Position numbers and translations under genes: made by a program
From: Nemertoderma westbladi
Lineage: Eukaryota > Xenacoelomorpha > Nemertodermatida > Nemertodermatidae
DNA: 36,614 bases
Assembly: GCA_032718475.1 (NCBI GenBank)
Contig: JAUCBJ010002147.1
Location: forward strand, 1 to 36,614
Direction: 5' to 3'
The notes under the pieces: generated by a model
What the model was told of the DNA's origin: nothing
Databases searched by the model: none
The model's input: only the letters and a program-made list of their open reading frames with translations
Part shown: piece after piece, positions 33,301 to 36,614 of the stretch
How the letters are laid out: every line of letters begins with the position of its first letter
How positions within the stretch are numbered: the stretch's first letter is position 1

Positions 33301-36300
33301 ACGTTGGGTAGGCTGTGCGGAAACCAACTGCGTTATATTTGATTGCAGGTCATACGTTGGGTAGGCTGTGCGGAAACCAACTGCGTTGTATTTGATTGCA
33401 GGTCATAAGTTAGGTAGGCTGTGCGGAAACCAACTGCGTTATATTTGATTGCAGGTCATACGTTGGGTAGGCTGTGCGGAAACCAACTGCGTTATATTTG
33501 ATTGCAGGTCATACGTTGGGTAGGCTGTGCGGAAACCAACTGCGTTATATTCGATTGCAGGTCAGACGTTGGGTAGGCTGTGCGGAAACCAACTGCGTTA
33601 TATTTGATTGCAGGTCATACGTTAGGTAGGCTGTGTGGGAACCAACTGCGTTGTATTTGATTGCAGGTCATAAGTTAGGTAGGCTGTGCGGAAACCAACT
33701 GCGTTATATTTGATTGCAGGTCATACGTTGGGTAGGCTGTGCGGAAACCAACTGCGTTATATTTGATTGCAGGTCATAAGTTAGGTAGGCTGTGCGGAAA
33801 CCAACTGCGTTATATTCGATTGCAGGTCAGACGTTGGGTAGGCTGTGCGGAAACCAACTGCGTTATATTTGATTGCAGGTCATACGTTAGGTAGGCTGTG
33901 TGGGAACCAACTGCGTTGTATTTGATTGCAGGTCATAAGTTAGGTAGGCTGTGCGGAAACCAACTGCGTTATATTCGATTGCAGGTCAGACGTTGGGTAG
34001 GCTGTGCGGAAACCAACTGCGTTATATTCGATTGCAGGTCAGACGTTGGGTAGGCTGTGCGGAAACCAACTGCGTTATATTTGATTGCAGGTCAATACGT
34101 TAGGTAGGCTGTGTGGGAACCAACTGCGTTGTATTTGATTGCAGGTCATAAGTTAGGTAGGCTGTGCGGAAACCAACTGCGTTATATTTGATTGCAGGTC
34201 ATACGTTGGGTAGGCTGTGCGGAAACCAACTGCGTTATATTTGATTGCAGGTCATACGTTAGGTAGGCTGTGTGGGAACCAACTGCGTTGTATTTGATTG
34301 CAGGTTATAAGTTAGGTAGGCTGTGCGGAAACCAACTGCGTTATATTCGATTGCAGGTCAGACGTTGGGTAGGCTGTGCGGAAACCAACTGCGTTATATT
34401 CGATTGCAGGTCAGACGTTGGGTAGGCTGTGCGGAAACCAACTGCGTTATATTTGATTGCAGGTCATACGTTAGGTAGGCTGTGTGGGAACCAACTGCGT
34501 TGTATTTGATTGCAGGTCATACGTTAGGTAGGCTGTGTGGGAACCAACTGCGTTGTATTTGATTGCAGGTCATAAGTTAGGTAGGCTGTGTGGGAACCAA
34601 CTGCGTTGTATTTGATTGCAGGTCATAAGTTAGGTAGGCTGTGCGGAAACCAACTGCGTTATATTCGATTGCAGGTCAGACGTTGGGTAGGCTGTGCGGA
34701 AACCAACTGCGTTATATTTGATTGCAGGCCATACGTTAGGTAGGCTGTGCGGAAACCAACTGCGTTATATTCGATTGCAGGTCAGACGTTGGGTAGGCTG
34801 TGCGGAAACCAACTGCGTTATATTTGATTGCAGGTCATACGTTAGGTAGGCTGTGTGGGAACCAACTGCGTTGTATTTGATTGCAGGTCATAAGTTAGGT
34901 AGGCTGTGCGGAAACCAACTGCGTTATATTCGATTGCAGGTCATACGTTAGGTAGGCTGTGCGGAAACCAACTGCGTTATATTCGATTGCAGGTCATACG
35001 TTGGGTAGGCTGTGCGGAAACCAACTGCGTTATATTCGATTGCAGGTCATACGTTGGGTAGGCTGTGCGGAAACCAACTGCGTTATATTCGATTGCAGGT
35101 CAGACGTTAGGTAGGCTGTGCGGAAACCAACTGCGTTATATTCGATTGCAGGTCAGACGTTAGGTAGGCTGTGCGGAAACCAACTGCGTTATATTTGATT
35201 GCAGGTCATACGTTAGGTAGGCTGTGCGGAAACCAACTGCGTTATATTCGATTGCAGGTCAGACGTTGGGTAGGCTGTGCGGAAACCAACTGCGTTATAT
35301 TTGATTGCAGGTCATACGTTAGGTAGGCTGTGCGGAAACCAACTGCGTTATATTTCATTGCAGGTCATACGTTGGGTAGGCTGTGCGGAAACCAACTGCG
35401 TTATATTTGATTGCAGGTCATACATTAGGTAGGCTGTGCGGAAACCAACTGCGTTATATTTCATTGCAGGTCATACGTTGGGTAGGCTGTGCGGAAACCA
35501 ACTGCGTTATATTTGATTGCAGGTCATACGTTAGGTGGCTGTGCGGAAACCAACTGCGTTATATTTCATTGCAGGTCATACGTTGGGTAGGCTGTGCGGA
35601 AACCAACTGCGTTATATTTGATTGCAGGTCATACGTTGTGTAGGCTGTGCGGAAACCAACTGCGTTATATTTCATTGCAGGTCATACGTTGGGTAGGCTG
35701 TGCGGAAACCAACTGCGTTATATTTCATTGCAGGTCATACGTTGGGTAGGCTGTGCGGAAACCAACTGCGTTATATTTCATTGCAGGTCATACGTTGGGT
35801 AGGCTGTGCGGAAACCAACTGCGTTATATTTGATTGCAGGTCATACGTTGGGTAGGCTGTGCGGAAACCAACTGCGTTATATTTGATTGCAGGTCATACG
35901 TTAGGTGGCTGTGCGGAAACCAACTGCGTTATATTTCATTGCAGGTCATACGTTGGGTAGGCTGTGCGGAAACCAACTGCGTTATATTTGATTGCAGGTC
36001 ATACGTTGGGTAGGCTGTGCGGAAACCAACTGTGTTATATTTCATTGCAGGTCATACGTTGGGTAGGCTGTGCGGAAACCAACTGCGTTATATTTGATTG
36101 CAGGTCATACGTTGGGTAGGCTGTGCGGAAACCAACTGCGTTATATTTGATTGCAGGTCATACGTTGGGTAGGCTGTGCGGAAACCAACTTCCCCCGAAT
36201 TCAATTCTCAGTAGCGACAACTACGTGAAAGTCACCTTCCAAGCTGCAGCTAATAGTCCCGGAACTCATAAGGGATTCCGACTTAGTTTCAACTCCAGTA

Positions 36301-36306
36301 TCGAAG
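15085..36306 (+). CDS. Multi-CUB extracellular protein gene (cubilin-like), partial
   Basis: Sixteen exons encode eight consecutive CUB domains, here called A to H. The summed exon length is 3090 nt, or 1030 codons, open throughout in the joined frame. All introns obey GT-AG. Every inter-domain intron is phase 1, the usual arrangement for shuffled extracellular modules. Seven of the eight domains have the four CUB cysteines. There are many N-X-S/T sequons, consistent with a secreted, glycosylated protein. Only CUB domains are seen; no EGF, LDLa, protease or transmembrane segment is visible. Strings of CUB domains are typical of cubilin-type endocytic receptors and related extracellular matrix or mucosal proteins, but many invertebrate multi-CUB proteins are unassigned, so I give no symbol. 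The first exon needs an upstream donor and the last has a good donor (GTGAGT), so both ends lie outside. Introns range from about 0.2 kb to 3.9 kb, and several large ones are mostly tandem repeat. Confidence 0.9.
15315..18932 (+). other. Intron inside CUB domain A
   Basis: 3.6 kb, mostly the 63-bp minisatellite. Near its 5' end a short motif (AGTGGCGTGGCGTATTTAAG) precedes an interrupted run of 18 G (15376-15393). After the array, 18640-18932 is unique AT-rich sequence with no gene, ending in the acceptor TATTCATATTAG. Confidence 0.85.
15494..18637. repeat. 63-bp minisatellite, about 50 copies
   Basis: Each unit reads GGAATGCCTGTTCACCACC, then ATGGGTGATCTTCCACAG, then TAAACCCTTCCACTCTG and TTTCCTAAA. 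Copies left of about 17000 are diverged, with indels, a 17-C expansion (16646-16662) and partial units. Copies from about 18180 to 18610 are nearly identical, so recent homogenisation is confined to the right end. The unit length is a multiple of three, so the minus strand shows long spurious open frames repeating VNRHSFRKQSGRVYCGRSPM. Confidence 0.95.
18933..19092 (+). CDS. CUB domain A, exon 2
   Basis: Enters in phase 0, leaves in phase 1 at CCA G|GTAATT. It encodes VSYWSLYRDSYRNIYCGS with the fourth CUB cysteine, then the closing strands IKILFRSNDD and TGFVVTATP. Together with 15085-15314 it makes a complete CUB domain of about 130 residues. Confidence 0.87.
19093..19562 (+). other. Intron between CUB A and CUB B
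   Basis: 470 bp of unique AT-rich sequence. No repeat array or element is recognisable. Confidence 0.75.
19563..19685 (+). CDS. CUB domain B, exon 1
   Basis: Acceptor ATATTTTTCCAG, donor CCAA|GTTAGT; phase 1 in, phase 1 out. It encodes CGYFINATEDGFIRSPGYPE and the second cysteine in DCRWYLSLQHP. It is short because the intron interrupts the domain right after the C-x-W strand. Confidence 0.87.
19686..21870 (+). other. Intron inside CUB domain B
   Basis: 2.2 kb, almost filled by the antisense LINE. The remaining 270 bp on the right (21600-21870) is AT-rich and ends with the acceptor TCCACTTTGCAG. Confidence 0.85.
19740..21597 (-). pseudogene. 5'-truncated, frameshifted LINE inside a CUB intron
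   Basis: Minus-strand non-LTR retrotransposon remnant in the intron inside CUB domain B. Three overlapping frames carry successive RT parts. From 21597 down to about 20790: linker (NGWKAHFEKLLN), NRASGVDGVPPEVF, GSFRGISLISIAAK and FVDFFKAFDS. From about 20790 to 20270: GVLQGDTLAPFLFI and the catalytic box LDFADDLG. From about 20270 to 19762: the thumb and C-terminal region (WAALNRLSRIW, LLYGSPCWAL, RLRFAGHCFRRE). Two frameshifts, near 20790 and 20270, break the gene. There is no endonuclease domain, as expected for 5' truncation. RTE-like by general appearance, clade not settled. It is a different copy and family member from the fragment at 13964. Confidence 0.9.
21871..22203 (+). CDS. CUB domain B, exon 2
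   Basis: Phase 1 in and out, donor TCA G|GTTCGT. It encodes the strand QRITLMMDDINIG, the third Cys (SSCTNAALNIYEG), the fourth Cys (RQYCDGRHLP) and the closing SFGFSLRYTVSDS. A long loop (PRGYHYQRTGPYGHSMY) before the last strand makes this domain longer than its neighbours. Confidence 0.88.
22204..22583 (+). other. Intron between CUB B and CUB C
   Basis: 380 bp. It contains a 13-bp-arm inverted repeat at 22368-22398 and no other recognisable feature. It ends with a pyrimidine-rich acceptor (TTTTCTTTCTGTTTCAG). Confidence 0.75.
22368..22398. repeat. Short perfect inverted repeat
   Basis: GATGTAGGCCTAC and its reverse complement GTAGGCCTACATC are separated by TAACA. The core AGGCCTA is itself near-palindromic and recurs in other non-coding parts of the window. 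It could form a hairpin or be a remnant of a small inverted-repeat element. Confidence 0.7.
22584..22716 (+). CDS. CUB domain C, exon 1
   Basis: Phase 1 in, phase 2 out at GTG CT|GTAAGTC. It encodes CGGSYNISRGFIASPNYPDN, the second Cys in EECEWRF, and STIIFHV. The donor is followed by a (TCAA)n microsatellite. Confidence 0.88.
22717..23814 (+). other. Intron inside CUB domain C
   Basis: 1.1 kb. A short (TCAA)n tract lies at about 22721-22742. The 38-bp minisatellite fills 22911-23623. The rest is unique, with nothing recognisable. Confidence 0.85.
22911..23623. repeat. 38-bp minisatellite, about 19 copies
   Basis: The unit reads TAATAATAGTAAACACAGCA then GTGAGATAGTATCTGTGT. Two main subtypes differ at linked sites: A has AAACACAGCAG and B has AAGCACAGTAC. 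Reading left to right the order is A, a hybrid, A, B, B, A, B, B, A, B, A, B, A, B, B, A, B, B, and a variant A. Otherwise the copies are nearly identical, so the array is young. Confidence 0.95.
23815..24038 (+). CDS. CUB domain C, exon 2
   Basis: Phase 2 in, phase 1 out at ACA G|GTACGTA. It encodes DADMPVGNTEPNCGLGYLRI with the third Cys, VKWCQPGD with the fourth, then VNLRFYWDHQTT and GFRLQFRT. The DADM and WDH positions suggest calcium-site acidic residues, but not clearly. Confidence 0.88.
24039..24250 (+). other. Intron between CUB C and CUB D
   Basis: 212 bp, AT-rich, with a long T/C-rich 3' part and the acceptor TTTACTTTCAG. No other feature. Confidence 0.75.
24251..24432 (+). CDS. 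CUB domain D, exon 1 (first disulfide absent)
   Basis: Phase 1 in, phase 0 out at TCG|GTGAGT. It encodes YGGTIHSNSSYLASPGHPG where other domains start CGG, and HVDWTISV where others have C-x-W. Both cysteines of the first CUB disulfide are therefore replaced. The acidic positions IEFLSFSLED and CRYDYLS are well kept, which fits a calcium-binding CUB pattern. Confidence 0.88.
24433..24757 (+). other. Intron inside CUB domain D
   Basis: 325 bp with a 12-G run at 24596-24607. No other feature recognised. Confidence 0.75.
24758..24944 (+). CDS. CUB domain D, exon 2, plus linker
   Basis: Phase 0 in, phase 1 out at CCA G|GTAATA. It encodes FDDGDGMEPNRLCGNEIPAP with the fourth Cys, VRVVFSTDG and GFLLKWTQ. 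It closes with a Thr/Pro-rich spacer (VPTSTPTVVPGQP) before CUB E, the only mucin-like linker seen between domains here. Confidence 0.88.
24945..25213 (+). other. Intron between CUB D and CUB E
   Basis: 269 bp of AT-rich unique sequence, ending in the acceptor CTTATTCCCATAG. Nothing else recognised. Confidence 0.75.
25214..25417 (+). CDS. CUB domain E, exon 1
   Basis: Phase 1 in, phase 1 out at GAA G|GTGAGA. It encodes PCNSTLTAGYLPQNLTST, the second Cys in ENCTWTLIA, VSLVIRSSYIAS and the third Cys in DNCLQDYLLVE. Four sequons (NSTL, NLTS, NCTW, NQTH) suggest a heavily glycosylated domain. Confidence 0.87.
25418..25633 (+). other. Intron inside CUB domain E
   Basis: 216 bp. No repeat or element seen. 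It ends with the acceptor GTATTCCACAG. Confidence 0.75.
25634..25780 (+). CDS. CUB domain E, exon 2
   Basis: Phase 1 in and out, donor AA|GTAAGT. It encodes IGTNQIAPHKFCRFISFISI with the fourth Cys, ALRVTLVTNGDD and GGIFSASYKQ. The Gly that usually follows the fourth Cys is Arg here. Confidence 0.86.
25781..26293 (+). other. Intron between CUB E and CUB F
   Basis: 513 bp of AT-rich unique sequence. No further exon, repeat array or element recognised. Confidence 0.75.
26294..26484 (+). CDS. CUB domain F, exon 1
   Basis: Phase 1 in, phase 0 out at ACG|GTAGGT. It encodes CGGLLTTHPGYIYSPNFPNA, the second Cys in DCHWSIQLPE, ISVTVHAFNTG and the third Cys in GGCTNDYVT. It is more GC-rich than the surrounding introns, as expected for real exon sequence here. 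Confidence 0.89.
26551..26635. repeat. Degenerate CGGGAT/TTTCGGGAT tract
   Basis: Repeated GGGATCGGGA, TTTCGGGATTTCCGGGATC and CTCGGGATCCCG motifs in an otherwise AT-rich intron. It includes the small palindrome CGGGATCCCG. Its origin is unknown. Confidence 0.7.
26953..27026. repeat. ACAGACAG-type microsatellite
   Basis: Tandem ACAGACAGACCGACATACAG-like motifs, imperfect, ending about 50 bp before the acceptor of the next exon. Confidence 0.75.
27079..27304 (+). CDS. CUB domain F, exon 2
   Basis: Phase 0 in, phase 1 out at AGA G|GTGAGT. It encodes IPPVPMDVLIDLPTPLHGNS, the fourth Cys in MHCGSGE, SLTIVFHSSAN and VGFNISYTEI. The loop between the third and fourth Cys is longer than in most of the other domains. 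Confidence 0.87.
27305..27622 (+). other. Intron between CUB F and CUB G
   Basis: 318 bp, AT-rich, with a 13-G run at 27506-27518. Acceptor TTCCTCCCCAG. Nothing else recognised. Confidence 0.75.
27623..27794 (+). CDS. CUB domain G, exon 1
   Basis: Phase 1 in, phase 2 out at GGC AC|GTTAGT. It encodes CGGQLTLSDHNVYFNISSP, the second Cys in ECDWSISAP, and IHLIFNQLEFATPG. Reading past the donor soon leaves the CUB pattern. The phase-2 end is what puts the next exon in frame. Confidence 0.86.
27795..28141 (+). other. Intron inside CUB domain G
   Basis: 347 bp of AT-rich unique sequence, ending in ATTCGATTTTTAG. Nothing else recognised. Confidence 0.75.
28142..28359 (+). CDS. CUB domain G, exon 2
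   Basis: Phase 2 in, phase 1 out at ATA G|GTTAGT. The correct frame gives SGCRGARSFIEVDV with the third Cys, YPPSGVRRLCQN with the fourth, then LPIYSVGRSLRLRYQTD and NLFSAHYSI. A second frame is also open across this exon but has no CUB character and does not join to the upstream exon. Confidence 0.86.
29202..31588. repeat. 19-bp minisatellite, about 125 copies
   Basis: Unit TAATCAACATCACTCGTGC with no length change that I noticed over 2.4 kb. Five main variants differ only in the last part: ACTCGTGAT, ACTCGTGCT, ACTTGTGCT, ACACGTGCT and ACACGCGCT. Runs of variants recur in the same order, showing block duplications. The ACACGTGCT variant contains the E-box palindrome CACGTG. Confidence 0.96.
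31589..31614. repeat. Perfect palindrome at the edge of the 19-bp array
   Basis: TAACGCTATAG and CTATAGCGTTA form 11-bp perfect arms around CGAG. It begins exactly where the last 19-bp unit decays (CAACACCAC). Confidence 0.85.
32022..32231 (+). CDS. CUB domain H, exon 1
   Basis: Phase 1 in, phase 1 out at TCA G|GTACGT. It encodes PCGGDYWLSKGTIQTPGYPA, the second Cys in ECTWMLRGP, LTLDVLGIDI and the third Cys in NCTDDYLIISEPAGS. A GT eight bases earlier (GCA G|GTTCAG) is a weaker donor. The later one gives the better consensus and joins as SGHTLGRLCGN. Confidence 0.88.
32232..36156 (+). other. Intron inside CUB domain H
   Basis: 3.9 kb if the last acceptor is used. 32232-32636 is unique AT-rich sequence. 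The rest is the 53-bp array, every unit of which ends its intronic half in an acceptor-like ATTGCAG. I place the true acceptor at 36155-36156 because only this copy continues into non-repeat CUB coding sequence. Confidence 0.8.
32637..36185 (+). repeat. 53-bp array of a duplicated intron-exon junction, about 67 copies
   Basis: Each unit holds about 20 nt of intron end (TGCGTTATATTTGATTGCAG) followed by 33 nt matching the start of CUB domain H exon 2 (GTCATACGTTGGGTAGGCTG, then TGCGGAAACCAAC). The span of 3549 bp is 67 units of 53 less two bases, which fits the single-base indels seen: three units with TTAGGTGGC and one with GTCAATACG. CAACT occurs at both edges (32637-32641 and 36186-36190). 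Variant sites include TTGGG/TTAGG, CATACG/CAGACG/CATAAG, TGCGGA/TGTGGG, TTATA/TTGTA and TTTGA/TTCGA/TTTCA. A three-unit composite recurs around 33550-34910. Confidence 0.96.
36157..36306 (+). CDS. CUB domain H, exon 2
   Basis: Phase 1 in, phase 1 out at GAA G|GTGAGT. It encodes HTLGRLCGNQLPPNSILSS with the fourth Cys, NYVKVTFQAAAN and KGFRLSFNSSIE, completing domain H. The first 33 nt are the last unit of the 53-bp array. The repeat stops exactly at CAACT and unique coding sequence (TTCCCCCGAATTC) follows. The gene continues beyond the window. Confidence 0.87.
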
Positions 36307-36614
36307 GTGAGTTGTATGGCGACGTTATTAGTGGTAGTACAACCGATACGAGACTAAATAGGCGCATTACAGTTGATCACGCATTACTGAGTTGGTCTAT
36401 GTAACAGTGGAAAAATATAACGCACTGTAGATTCATTTTTAAAAGTAGAATTCTCAGTACTCTAGTTTTACGTAGATTCTAGTTTTATAACTTTCTCCTC
36501 TGCAGAACGAAAAAAGAATCAAACCTTTTTCCGATCTCGAGAAAAGGAAGATTCTAGAATACTAATGAATTAATATATAAAGTATATAATAATATTAATT
36601 AATTTTCTACATAA
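36307..36614 (+). other. Start of the intron after CUB H
   Basis: AT-rich sequence after a strong donor (GTGAGTTG). No further exon or repeat recognised before the window ends. Confidence 0.7.

Overview
The window is invertebrate-type metazoan nuclear DNA, probably from a marine animal. It holds a spliced gene on the + strand with GT-AG introns, LTR and non-LTR retrotransposons, and a very large amount of tandem-repeat DNA. I cannot name the species from the sequence. There is no bacterial operon structure, CRISPR array or phage gene content. Layout: positions 1-8211 are mostly an AT-rich satellite built on the 13-mer GATATTGGTTATT, split by 2.6 kb of non-repetitive DNA (about 626-3240). Positions 8212-13963 are a complete minus-strand Ty3/gypsy-like LTR retrotransposon with one 1642-codon gag-pol frame and two 263-bp LTRs that look identical. 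A broken LINE reverse-transcriptase fragment abuts its right LTR (13964-about 14710). From 15085 to 36306 runs the only host gene I can support: 16 exons on the + strand encoding eight consecutive CUB domains of a large extracellular cubilin-like protein. The exon lengths add up to 3090 nt, exactly 1030 codons, with phase-1 introns at every domain boundary. Neither end of the gene is in view. || How it fits together: each CUB domain is made from two exons, but the intron inside the domain lies at different places and in different phases from domain to domain. The introns are packed with unrelated tandem arrays: a 63-bp unit (15494-18637), a 38-bp unit (22911-23623), a 19-bp unit (29202-31588) and a 53-bp unit (32637-36185). 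A second broken LINE lies in the intron inside the second CUB domain. || The most unusual object is the 53-bp array. Its unit is not simple intron sequence. It spans the 3' splice site and the first 33 or so nucleotides of the last visible exon, so the junction TTGATTGCAG plus the coding start (LGRLCGNQ) is present about 67 times in a row. Only the last copy leads into the rest of the exon. The array is bounded on both sides by the same pentamer CAACT, which suggests how the first duplication arose. Using any of the upstream acceptors nearest the real one would bring in in-frame stop codons, so this gene needs a way to choose the last of about 67 near-identical acceptors.
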